DNA of 35,965 nucleotides from Flavobacteriaceae bacterium. Lineage in GTDB: Bacteria > Bacteroidota > Bacteroidia > Flavobacteriales > Flavobacteriaceae. The notes under the pieces were generated by a model. That model was given only the letters and a program-made list of their open reading frames with translations. It searched no databases and had not been told where the DNA came from. A program made the position numbers and the translations under genes. This document shows, piece after piece, positions 1-10,087 of the stretch (position 1 is its first letter; each line of letters opens with the position of its first letter). The stretch lies in contig JAFMFH010000012.1 of the NCBI GenBank assembly GCA_017856235.1, positions 1-35,965 on the forward strand, written 5' to 3'.

Positions 1-149
1 TCCCAATAAGAGTATTCTGCCTGTTCATTAGATAATTTTTGAACTAATTGGTAATTGCCAATAATTTTATTTCCTGAATCAGCAGGCCTTATTATATCTT
101 TACTGCAACTAAATAGAATTAAAGCTGATATTAATGAAAGCTTTTTCAT
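1..149 (-). CDS. Putative lipoprotein, 5' part only (cut by window edge)
   Basis: Reading the minus strand from an ATG at 149 gives 49 open codons up to the window edge. The product begins MKKLSLISALILFSC, a short positively charged start, a hydrophobic stretch and a lipobox (LFSC, Cys15), so it is very probably an outer or inner membrane lipoprotein exported by Sec and processed by signal peptidase II. The part after the Cys (about 35 residues, with GNYQLVQ) is too short to name a family; a lipocalin-like fold is only a guess. The ATG lies four bases after the stop codon of the upstream Asp-box protein gene, so the two are probably co-transcribed. Confidence 0.7.
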   Translation of the reverse strand, partial: MKKLSLISALILFSCSKDIIRPADSGNKIIGNYQLVQKLSNEQAEYSYW

Positions 150-153
150 GCTT

Positions 154-3100
154 CTAATTTAATGCACCAATACCAATATTCCAAAGCTCCTTATTATATT
201 CAGGAATATTGACTTGATTTATTTGATCTATTTCTTTTTTCAGTTCAACCCATTTTTCATCATGAGACTTAAGTGACTTAAGAATTCCTTCACTTACATT
301 TGGTATATCTCCTTTGATTTCATCGAGAATAAAAAGATAATCAGCTAAAAATTTATTTGGGAAATTCTCAACATCATCATATGCTTTAGACATTCTCTGC
401 ATCATTTTTTTATCCCAGCTATCCATCAATTCAAGTAATTTTTTACCATTTTCCTTAACTTCTGGATTTTCATCTAATTCTTTCACTATAACACTTAGCT
501 TATCTAAAAGTTCTTTATTGCTATTTATATATTTAGCCATTTCATTAAAGTTACTTTCCATGTGAGTAGCATATTTATCAAGATCTAAATAGTCCTGATC
601 AGAAACACTAAAATTGGGATTCTTTAAAATTTCAAACTCAGAATTATATGATGTTTCCCCAACTACTAATGTTAACTTATATTTTCCTGGAATAGCCTTA
701 TGTCCTCTAAAGCTACCTTCAATATATGCATATGGGACTCCACTTAAAGAAGAATGTCTAGAATCCCAGACAAATCTATTCAATCCAGATTTATTTGATA
801 ATACAGGTTCTCTTGAAGGTCCTCCGTTATATGAAATAAAACTATTGTCAGGTTCACTAGTAATTTCCCTTACAAGTTTATTGTTCTGATCATGAATTTT
901 AATTGAAACTTTTTTACCACTATCTTCTTTTCCAATGTTATAATATATAACAACACCGTTAGCTGGATTAACTCCAGTAAATGATGAAGTGCCATCTGAA
1001 TAATTTGAATTTAGTTGACTATACCAGTTTCCAATTGTTGAATTCTCAGGATCATATAATTTTGTATTATTATCACCATCCAGCTGCCTTATAAGTCCCA
1101 TATCATCAAGTATCCAAAAAGACCTTCCATGTGTTGCTACGATTAAATCATCATGCTTAATCATTAGATCAGTAACACCAAGTACTGGCATGTTAAGATT
1201 AAATAATTCCCATTTTTTACCATCATTAAATGATATATAAACCCCTAATTCAGTTCCTGCAACAAGAAGTCCCTTTCTTTTATCATCCTCCCTAACAACT
1301 CTAGTATAGGCACCATAAGGAATATCACCTGTAATATCTTTCCAAGATCCACCATAGTTTGTAGACTTATAAAGTCCAGGTGTCTTATCATTAAACTTAT
1401 ACCTTGTCGTTGCAATATATACTGTTGCCTTATCATGAGGTGATACATCAATAGCATTAATTATTGTTTCAGGAAGACCTTTAGGTGTAATATCAATCCA
1501 TGATTCACCGCCATCTTGAGTAATATGAACTAATCCATCATCAGAACCAACATAAATTGTGTTTGGTTCATGAGGAGATTCAACTACATAACTAATGGTT
1601 CCATAGTTTTCAGCACCAACAGCTTCGTTTGTATACGGACCACCACCATTTCCTTGTTTTTCATCTTGATCTCTTGTCAAATCTGGAGAAACTACTTTCC
1701 AAGATCTACCTTGATCATTTGTCTTAAATAGATGTTGAGCTGCATGATAAAAAGTATTTGGTTCATGTTGAGACCAAATAATAGGTGCATTCCAATTGAA
1801 TCTATATTTCATGTCTCTTGAAGCTCTTCCAATATAATTTATTGGTTCAATCATAACTTTTTTTCTAGCATTAGCTTTAGTATCATATATGTTAACACTA
1901 CCAAGATAACTACCACCCATAACAATACTGGGGTTATCTGGGTCAAAAGCAAGAAATGCACTCTCTCCTCCAGCAGATGCTGACCAATCTCTTTCAGAAA
2001 TACCTCCTCCAGATCCAATGCTTGAAATTTTAACTGTGGAATTATCTTGTTGACCACCATAAAGGTTATATGGAAATAAATTATCAACATTAACTCTATA
2101 AAATTGAGCAGTAGGCATATTATAAATACTAGACCAAGTACTTCCATTATCAAAAGTTATTTCACCACCTCCATCATCAGAAATTATCATATTTTTAGAA
2201 TTATCCGGATTTATCCAAAGGTCATGATAATCTCCATGACCGCTGTATATTCTTTTCCATGTTTTACCTCCATCTATTGATCTAAACGCCCTTGCGCTTA
2301 ATACATAAACTGTATTTTCATCATTAGGATCAGCAAACACTTCAATATAATACCATGCCCTTGAAGTTAGTTCTGCATAAGAGCTAACTTTAACCCAGCT
2401 TTCACCAGCATTATTAGACACAAATAAACCTCCTGATCTTTTGTTTGAATTTCCTTCAACAAGAAGAAATACCTTATCAGAGTTAGCTCTAGATACTGAT
2501 ATAGCCATTTTACCTAACTCAGATGGTAAACCATTTTCAATTTTAAACCAGCTATCTCCTCCATCAACAGATTTATATACTCCATCACCTTCTCCTCCAC
2601 TAATAACCTTCCAAGGAAGCCTTTGATGTCTCCACATAGTAGCGTATAATACTTTTGGATTGTTATAATCTATTGAAAGTTCAGAGGCACCAGTTAATTC
2701 ATTTATATAAAGAACATTACTCCAGGTTTTACCACCATCAATTGATTTATAAATACCTCTATCTTTGGTTGGTCCGTTAACAGCTCCTTGAGCAGCAACA
2801 AAAACTATATTAGGATTATCTGGGTGAATTATTATTCTTGAAATTTGTTGAGTATTTTTCAAACCCATATGCTCCCATGTTTTTCCTGCATCAGTTGACT
2901 TATATACCCCATCACCATAAGAAGTCATTACTCCTCTTGGAGCATGCTCTCCCATACCAACGTAAATTATTCTACTATCACTATCAGCAACTGCAATTGC
3001 TCCAACTGAAGACGTTTTGAAGTAATCGTCAGAAATGTTAAACCAATTAACACCAGCATTAGTTGTTTTCCATAAACCTCCTCCTACAGTCCCCATATAA

Positions 3101-3264
3101 TATGTAAGTGGATCACCTATAACCCCAACTGATGATACTGATCTACCACCACGAAAAGGTCCTATATTTCTATATTTTACTTCATCAAGTTTTTCCTCTA
3201 AGTTTTGAGAGTAGGAAAGGGGTGAAATTATAATTAAAGCAAAAAGTAATCTTAAATTCTTCAT
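154..3264 (-). CDS. Exported Asp-box / VPS10-like beta-propeller protein (often annotated glycosyl hydrolase)
   Basis: A 1036-residue protein with a Sec signal peptide ([20 protein letters not shown], cleavage likely after SYS or SYSQ). About eleven Asp-box motifs (S-x-D-x-G-x-T-W and variants) can be seen near residues 66, 122, 173, 231, 282, 328, 370, 514, 581, 633 and 677, e.g. STDAGKTW and SIDGGKTW; they mark blades of sortilin/VPS10 or sialidase-like propellers. The end of the propeller region carries [11 protein letters not shown], typical of this Bacteroidota family; residues about 880-1036 are mostly helical. Databases often name such proteins glycosyl hydrolase, but no catalytic sialidase set is obvious and the substrate is unknown. 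I see no type IX secretion C-terminal domain. The ATG at 3264 is chosen over an adjacent TTG. It stands first in a minus-strand unit with the lipoprotein gene. Confidence 0.85.
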   Translation of the reverse strand: MKNLRLLFALIIISPLSYSQNLEEKLDEVKYRNIGPFRGGRSVSSVGVIGDPLTYYMGTVGGGLWKTTNAGVNWFNISDDYFKTSSVGAIAVADSDSRIIYVGMGEHAPRGVMTSYGDGVYKSTDAGKTWEHMGLKNTQQISRIIIHPDNPNIVFVAAQGAVNGPTKDRGIYKSIDGGKTWSNVLYINELTGASELSIDYNNPKVLYATMWRHQRLPWKVISGGEGDGVYKSVDGGDSWFKIENGLPSELGKMAISVSRANSDKVFLLVEGNSNKRSGGLFVSNNAGESWVKVSSYAELTSRAWYYIEVFADPNDENTVYVLSARAFRSIDGGKTWKRIYSGHGDYHDLWINPDNSKNMIISDDGGGEITFDNGSTWSSIYNMPTAQFYRVNVDNLFPYNLYGGQQDNSTVKISSIGSGGGISERDWSASAGGESAFLAFDPDNPSIVMGGSYLGSVNIYDTKANARKKVMIEPINYIGRASRDMKYRFNWNAPIIWSQHEPNTFYHAAQHLFKTNDQGRSWKVVSPDLTRDQDEKQGNGGGPYTNEAVGAENYGTISYVVESPHEPNTIYVGSDDGLVHITQDGGESWIDITPKGLPETIINAIDVSPHDKATVYIATTRYKFNDKTPGLYKSTNYGGSWKDITGDIPYGAYTRVVREDDKRKGLLVAGTELGVYISFNDGKKWELFNLNMPVLGVTDLMIKHDDLIVATHGRSFWILDDMGLIRQLDGDNNTKLYDPENSTIGNWYSQLNSNYSDGTSSFTGVNPANGVVIYYNIGKEDSGKKVSIKIHDQNNKLVREITSEPDNSFISYNGGPSREPVLSNKSGLNRFVWDSRHSSLSGVPYAYIEGSFRGHKAIPGKYKLTLVVGETSYNSEFEILKNPNFSVSDQDYLDLDKYATHMESNFNEMAKYINSNKELLDKLSVIVKELDENPEVKENGKKLLELMDSWDKKMMQRMSKAYDDVENFPNKFLADYLFILDEIKGDIPNVSEGILKSLKSHDEKWVELKKEIDQINQVNIPEYNKELWNIGIGALN

Positions 3265-3343
3265 CAATTTGATAGTTTATAGTTAGATCTACTAAGTTAC
3301 ACTCAATTTTGAAAAATTCAGATATATTTACAAAAATTAAGGG
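3265..3343. promoter_or_regulatory. Divergent intergenic region, probable promoters for both directions
   Basis: Seventy-nine bases separate the divergent starts of the Asp-box protein gene (minus) and bshC (plus), so each needs a promoter here. For bshC the best candidate -7 box is TATATTTA at 3323-3330, one base off TAnnTTTG, with no good TTG at the expected distance. For the minus strand only TAATTTTTG (one base too long) is visible, at 3331-3339. Both are weak and the assignment is mainly from gene arrangement. Confidence 0.35.
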
Positions 3344-4951
3344 ATGAGAAGTCAAATAATTCAAAGAGATTCTAAACTAATTGGAGATGAACTTATTGAA
3401 AAATTTATTTCACAAGATAAAAAGGTGTTGAAATATATCGATTCCTTTTACAGTAATGATAGCGTAAAAAGACACTCAGAAAATAAAAGTAAAAACTTCT
3501 CTAAAGAACAAAGACAAACTTTGGTCAAATCCTTAAAAAGTCAATATTCCAATATTGATATTTCAAAAAAAACTTCTGAAAACATAAGCTCCCTTTCAGA
3601 ATCTAATACTTTTTGTATTACCACTGGTCACCAGCTTAATTTATTTACCGGTCCTTTAATGGTGATCTTTAAAATTGCTCAAGTAATTAGTATCAGCAAT
3701 CAGTTAAACCTAGATTCTAAAAACTTTAAATATGTACCAGTTCTATGGATAGCTTCTGAAGATCATGATTTTGAAGAAATTGCAGAGGTTAACCTAAATC
3801 AAAAAAACATTAAATGGGAAATCAATTCAAATAATTTACCTGTTGGTGAAATTGAGATTAATAATTTCAAGAATGTGTTGAAAGATTATAAGGACTCAAT
3901 AATTGATTATGATTTTAAAGAAAAAATTGAAGAAATTATTGATTTTTCCTATAAAGAAGGAGATACCTTATCTATCTCAACTATAAAATTTATAAATTCT
4001 TTATTCTCAGAACATGGATTAATAATAATTGATGCTAATAAAAAGGATTTAAAGTCATTATTTATAGATCAATTAAAAAATGAAATAGACAATTTTTCAT
4101 GTAAAGAAAATACGACTTCTCAAATATCTGAACTTAAAAAAGACTTTGAATCATATAAGGTCCAGGTTAACCCATCAGATATTAATTTTTTTAAACTTAC
4201 TGACAAAGGAAGAAAGAGGATTAGATATAATAAAAAATCTTTTAATGTAGATGATGAAAATTCTTACAATAAAGATGAGTTACTGAATTTAATTGATAGT
4301 AGTCCAGAGTTATTCTCTCCAAATGTAATTATGCGACCTCTATACCAAGAAGCTGTATTGCCTAATGTCTGTTATGTTGGAGGTCAGAATGAATTAAAAT
4401 ATTGGATGCAATTAAAAACTTACTTTGATGACAATAAAATTCAATTCCCAATTCTCAAATTAAGGAATAGTGTTTATATAATTGATTCTAAGACTTCAAA
4501 AAAAATTAAAAAATCAGGAATTGAAATAAAGTATTTTATAGGAGAACTTAACGACCTTATAAATTACAAGATTGAGAATTCCTATAATTTAAAGCTTAAC
4601 TTTGATTCTTTAAGAACAAATTTATCATTACAATTTGATGAATTAAGAAAGGTTTCACTTAAAACTGATAAGTCATTTATTGGCGCTCTAAATGCTCAAG
4701 AAAAAAAACAAAAAAAAGGAATCGACGATCTTGAGAAAAAACTAAATAAGGCCGAAAAGAAAAATCATGAAACGGAGATCGAATCATTAAGATCTATCTA
4801 TAATTATCTTCACCCCAAAAAAATAAATCAAGAAAGATTCTTGAATTTTGCAAATTTCTTCTCTTTTAAGGGACCTTCATTCATAGATTTTTTAGTTGAG
4901 AAAATCTCAATATCGGAAGATAAAATATTAATAATAGATCTTGAAGATTAA
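3344..4951 (+). CDS. bshC: Bacillithiol biosynthesis cysteine-adding enzyme BshC
   Basis: A 535-residue cytoplasmic protein, the usual length for BshC (YllA family). BshC is assigned the last step of bacillithiol synthesis, adding cysteine to glucosaminyl-malate. Family signatures are visible: TTGHQLNLFTGP (about residues 93-104) and VLWIASEDHDFEEI (133-146), plus LPNVCYVGGQNELKYW in the middle. Residues about 448-485 are Lys/Glu-rich and helical, matching the coiled coil through which the family dimerises. The start ATG follows AAGGG directly, too close to act as a normal Shine-Dalgarno. No bshA or bshB is in the window. guaA follows after 21 bases but seems to have its own promoter. Confidence 0.93.
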   Translation: MRSQIIQRDSKLIGDELIEKFISQDKKVLKYIDSFYSNDSVKRHSENKSKNFSKEQRQTLVKSLKSQYSNIDISKKTSENISSLSESNTFCITTGHQLNLFTGPLMVIFKIAQVISISNQLNLDSKNFKYVPVLWIASEDHDFEEIAEVNLNQKNIKWEINSNNLPVGEIEINNFKNVLKDYKDSIIDYDFKEKIEEIIDFSYKEGDTLSISTIKFINSLFSEHGLIIIDANKKDLKSLFIDQLKNEIDNFSCKENTTSQISELKKDFESYKVQVNPSDINFFKLTDKGRKRIRYNKKSFNVDDENSYNKDELLNLIDSSPELFSPNVIMRPLYQEAVLPNVCYVGGQNELKYWMQLKTYFDDNKIQFPILKLRNSVYIIDSKTSKKIKKSGIEIKYFIGELNDLINYKIENSYNLKLNFDSLRTNLSLQFDELRKVSLKTDKSFIGALNAQEKKQKKGIDDLEKKLNKAEKKNHETEIESLRSIYNYLHPKKINQERFLNFANFFSFKGPSFIDFLVEKISISEDKILIIDLED

Positions 4952-4969
4952 TTTATAGTTGTATTTTTG
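4941..4969 (+). promoter_or_regulatory. Probable guaA promoter (TTG - 18 bp - TATTTTTG)
   Basis: TATTTTTG at 4962-4969 matches the Bacteroidota -7 box TAnnTTTG exactly, and a TTG at 4941-4943 lies 18 bases upstream as a -33 element. The -33 part overlaps the end of bshC. Transcription would be expected to begin about four bases after the -7 box, at or next to the guaA ATG (4973). Confidence 0.6.
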
Positions 4970-4972
4970 TCC

Positions 4973-6502
4973 ATGCAGAATAAAGTCTTAATAGTTGATT
5001 TTGGCTCTCAGTATACTCAATTAATTGCTAGAAGAATTAGAGAGCTTTTTATTTACTGTGAGATTTCACCCTTTAATAACCTTCCTAAAGATCTAAATCA
5101 ATATAAAGCTATTGTGCTTTCTGGTTCTCCTTTTTCTGTAAATCAAGATAATTCTCCTGAAATTAATCTCAAAAGTATTATAGGTAACATACCTGTAATC
5201 GCAATTTGTTATGGAGCACAGCTAATTGCAAAATCTCTTAATGGAAAAGTTGAGAACTCAAATTCTAGAGAATATGGAAGAGCAAATCTATCATTTATTG
5301 AAAAAGATTGTAAACTTTTTCATAATATAAAAATCAACAATCAAGTATGGATGAGCCATGGAGATACAATTACAGCTTTACCTGATGGCGCCAGAGTTAT
5401 TGCCAGTACAGACTCTGTAAAAAATGCTGCTTACTCAATCGACTCTCTTAATTTATATGCTCTTCAATTTCATCCTGAAGTTTTTCATACAGATAATGGT
5501 CTAAAAATATTTGAAAACTTTTTTATAGAGGAATTAAAATTTATCAAAGAGTGGAATCCTGAATCTTTCATTGACAGAGTAGTTAAAGAATTGAAATCTG
5601 AAATATTAGATGAAAAAGTAATTTTAGGGCTCTCAGGTGGTGTTGACTCTAGTGTAGCTGCTGTTCTTCTTGATAGAGCAATAGGTAAGAATTTGCATTG
5701 CATTTTTGTAAATAATGGTCTTTTAAGAAAAAATGAATACGATGAAGTACTAGATCAATACATCGGAATGGGTCTAAATGTAAAAGGTGTTGACGCATCG
5801 GATCAATTTATTAATGATCTTAAAGGTGTGACTGATCCTGAAAGGAAAAGAAAGATAATTGGGAATACATTTATTAATGTTTTTGATGAAGAATCAAAAA
5901 AAATATCAAATGCAAAATGGCTTGCTCAAGGAACTATTTATCCAGATGTAATTGAATCAGTCTCAGTAAAGGGGCCATCTGCAACTATAAAGTCTCACCA
6001 TAATGTTGGAGGACTTCCTGAAAAAATGAATCTTAAAGTTATTGAGCCTCTTAGGATGTTATTCAAAGATGAAGTTAGAAAAATAGGTGCTTCTTTAAAA
6101 ATGTCTCAAGAAATACTATCTAGACATCCTTTTCCAGGTCCAGGTTTAGGAATAAGAATTCTTGGCGAAGTTGACTATGAATGTATAAGACTTATTCAGG
6201 AAGCTGATAAAATATATATTGATTCTTTAAAAAAATGGAATCTTTATAATAATATTTGGCAAGCTGGGTCAATACTACTACCAGTTAAAAGTGTTGGTGT
6301 GATGGGAGATGAAAGAACTTATGAAAGATGTGTCGCATTAAGGGCCGTAGTTTCAACTGATGGAATGACTGCAGATTGGTATGAATTTCCAAATGATTTC
6401 TTGAAAGAGGTCTCCAATAATATAATTAATAATGTTAAAGGAATAAACAGAGTCGTCTATGATATAAGTTCTAAACCCCCTGCAACAATTGAGTGGGAAT
6501 AA
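4973..6502 (+). CDS. guaA: GMP synthase (glutamine-hydrolysing)
   Basis: A 509-residue enzyme converting XMP, ATP and glutamine to GMP, the last step of de novo GMP synthesis in the cytoplasm. It has an N-terminal class I glutamine amidotransferase domain with nucleophile Cys79 (AICYG) and His167/Glu169 (FHPE), then an ATP pyrophosphatase domain with the P-loop SGGVDSS (221-227), and the C-terminal dimerisation domain ending PATIEWE. Length and order are standard. The ATG at 4973 is chosen: the fold begins at once ([13 protein letters not shown]), and the in-frame TTG six bases upstream lies in the -7 box. The next gene starts seven bases after the stop. Confidence 0.97.
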   Translation: MQNKVLIVDFGSQYTQLIARRIRELFIYCEISPFNNLPKDLNQYKAIVLSGSPFSVNQDNSPEINLKSIIGNIPVIAICYGAQLIAKSLNGKVENSNSREYGRANLSFIEKDCKLFHNIKINNQVWMSHGDTITALPDGARVIASTDSVKNAAYSIDSLNLYALQFHPEVFHTDNGLKIFENFFIEELKFIKEWNPESFIDRVVKELKSEILDEKVILGLSGGVDSSVAAVLLDRAIGKNLHCIFVNNGLLRKNEYDEVLDQYIGMGLNVKGVDASDQFINDLKGVTDPERKRKIIGNTFINVFDEESKKISNAKWLAQGTIYPDVIESVSVKGPSATIKSHHNVGGLPEKMNLKVIEPLRMLFKDEVRKIGASLKMSQEILSRHPFPGPGLGIRILGEVDYECIRLIQEADKIYIDSLKKWNLYNNIWQAGSILLPVKSVGVMGDERTYERCVALRAVVSTDGMTADWYEFPNDFLKEVSNNIINNVKGINRVVYDISSKPPATIEWE

Positions 6503-6509
6503 AACAATT

Positions 6510-7022
6510 ATGGAAGAACTATATAATTCATTTAAACCAATGTTAACTCCAAAACAAATGCTACAAAAAGGAATTTTTGGAGGTACATATTTCAATCAAC
6601 TTGTAGATTATAGAATTTTACCAAAAGATTGGTTCAATAATCTCGATGAATCTTTTTATTTATCAAAAAAATATTTAGTAAAAATTAATTTTTTTAAAAT
6701 TAAATCTGGACAAACTCAAGAGGAGTGGGAGGAAAAAGGATGGATTCACCAAGATGATCCAAGAGGATGGTTTGAATGGTACTGTAAATACTTCATGGGA
6801 AGACGTCACGAGGATGACGTTAGACAAATAAAAAGATGGCTAGCTTTTTGTGGTCCTAAAGGTAGATTTAGAAATGCTATCTATAATAAAATATACAAAT
6901 CAGGTTTTAAAATTGAAAATTCAAAAAATATTTCACCAAGAATTCAACAGTCTTTATTACATTGGTCTTACATGGTTAATAACGAAGACTACGAAATATG
7001 GAAACTTGAAAAGCAAAAATAA
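6510..7022 (+). CDS. Conserved protein of unknown function with DPRGWFxWYC motif
   Basis: A 170-residue, probably cytoplasmic protein without signal peptide or membrane segment. It is rich in Trp, Tyr and Phe. The outstanding stretch is DPRGWFEWYCKYFMGRR (residues 83-99), followed by DDVRQIKRW (102-110) and a terminal SPRIQQSLLHWSY (142-154); near the start are TPKQMLQKGIFGGTYF (13-28) and GWIHQ. I recall this pattern from uncharacterised proteins in Bacteroidota and also fungi and algae, but know no tested function. It starts seven bases after guaA and its stop codon directly abuts the ATG of the next gene, so it belongs to the guaA transcript. The in-frame TTG at 6489 inside guaA is rejected in favour of the ATG at 6510. 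Confidence 0.75.
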   Translation: MEELYNSFKPMLTPKQMLQKGIFGGTYFNQLVDYRILPKDWFNNLDESFYLSKKYLVKINFFKIKSGQTQEEWEEKGWIHQDDPRGWFEWYCKYFMGRRHEDDVRQIKRWLAFCGPKGRFRNAIYNKIYKSGFKIENSKNISPRIQQSLLHWSYMVNNEDYEIWKLEKQK

Positions 7023-8411
7023 ATGAGAAGTTTTATACTAATAATATTATTTTTTTCAAGTAGCTTAATTTTTTCTCAAAATATTGTTACGGATACAATT
7101 TTTCATAATGTTGAAAGAAAAGAAACCTTATTTTCAATTTCTCAGAAATATAACATAACCATCAATGATTTATTAAGCTTAAATCCAGAGCTAAGAGACT
7201 CAAGACTAAGAGTAAGATCAATTATACTTGTCCCTATATTTAAATCTCCAGAGGATATAAATTTACGAGTTCTTGAAAATGAATTAATACAAACAGAACT
7301 AACCACTCTAGACTCTATTTACATTCAAAAGAAAAGAAAAAATGACGAATTAAATGTATCTGTACTTTTACCATTTAGATCATCTCAAGTTAATTTTGAC
7401 TCAATTCAAGAGGTTGAATCACTTTTTGAAGATAGAAATCTTTATACCATTGCTTTAGATTTTTACTCTGGAATTCTCTATGCAATTAGTGATATAAAGA
7501 AAATGGGTGTCTCAATAAATTTAAATGTTTTTGATACAGAAAATTCCTTAAATAAAATCTTTGAGATATCAAATAACGAAAGAATTATTAACTCTGATAT
7601 TATTATTGGGCCTATTATTCCAAGGAATTTTGAGACTTTTTCTAGTTTTACTTTCTTGGAGGCAATACCAAAAGTTTTCCCGCTTTCAACCATTCCAATA
7701 AAAATATTAAAAGGAGTTGTACAGACTGTTACTCCTAGGAATCTTTTAAGAGAAAAAATGCTAGAGTACTTGGATACTAATTTAAATAGAGATGAAAATA
7801 TTGTTATAATAGCAGATTCACTTAATGTTGATATTGCATATAGGCTTAAAAGTATTTTTCCTAATGCAACCAAAATTAAACCTGAGCTTGAAGGTTATGT
7901 ATTACCAGAACTACTCGATTCTCTCTTAGTTGATACACTTCCTAACAAAGTAATTATTGAATCTGAAATATTTACCCTTATCTCAAGTGTTATTTCTCAA
8001 TTAAACTCTCAAATAACAACGGAGAGAGATGTTAGACTCTACACAACATACAGGGGAAATCAATATGATGATCCAAGTATAAATGCAAAGGATCTTGGTA
8101 ACTTAAGATTTACCTATGCCTCTATTTCAAGAAAAATTAATCAGGATTCAATTACAGATTTTGAAAGTAATTACATAAACCTATTTGGAAGCTTTCCAAA
8201 CAAAGATATTGTTAGAGGTTATGATGTAACTAAGGATATTCTTCTTAGAAAACTTCTTGATAATAATTTAAATAGAACTGTAAGATATAATGAGCAGACT
8301 TATAATGAATCTAAGTTTCTATATAAAAAAGATACATTAGGTGGTTTATTTAATTCATCTATATTTCTTTTAGAGCATGTTGACTATGGTATTGAAGAGA
8401 TTAATGAATAA
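7023..8411 (+). CDS. Exported LysM protein with periplasmic-binding-like domain
   Basis: A 462-residue protein with a Sec signal peptide (hydrophobic residues 4-18, cleavage near FSQ|N). Residues about 27-72 form a LysM domain (HNVERKETLFSISQKY...N, then LLSLNPELRD...ILVP), known to bind peptidoglycan. From about residue 110 (LNVSVLLPF) to the end the sequence resembles the type 1 periplasmic-binding fold used by LpoA-like and amino-acid-binding proteins, including ALDFYSGILYAI and IIGPIIP. A role at the cell wall is likely; substrate binding is unproven. The gene starts on the base after the preceding stop codon, in the guaA unit, and pyrG follows after a 60-base gap with its own -7 box. Confidence 0.8.
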   Translation: MRSFILIILFFSSSLIFSQNIVTDTIFHNVERKETLFSISQKYNITINDLLSLNPELRDSRLRVRSIILVPIFKSPEDINLRVLENELIQTELTTLDSIYIQKKRKNDELNVSVLLPFRSSQVNFDSIQEVESLFEDRNLYTIALDFYSGILYAISDIKKMGVSINLNVFDTENSLNKIFEISNNERIINSDIIIGPIIPRNFETFSSFTFLEAIPKVFPLSTIPIKILKGVVQTVTPRNLLREKMLEYLDTNLNRDENIVIIADSLNVDIAYRLKSIFPNATKIKPELEGYVLPELLDSLLVDTLPNKVIIESEIFTLISSVISQLNSQITTERDVRLYTTYRGNQYDDPSINAKDLGNLRFTYASISRKINQDSITDFESNYINLFGSFPNKDIVRGYDVTKDILLRKLLDNNLNRTVRYNEQTYNESKFLYKKDTLGGLFNSSIFLLEHVDYGIEEINE

Positions 8412-8438
8412 TAAATTATATAATACCTTATTATTTTG

Positions 8439-10085
<1,647 letters not shown>

Positions 10086-10087
10086 TT

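Noticed and set aside
4967-4972. TTG start two codons before the guaA ATG
   Set aside because: It overlaps the -7 box and adds residues not found in the family.
7478-7873. 131-codon minus-strand open frame inside the LysM protein gene
   Set aside because: Antisense to a well-supported coding frame, no recognisable domain or start context.
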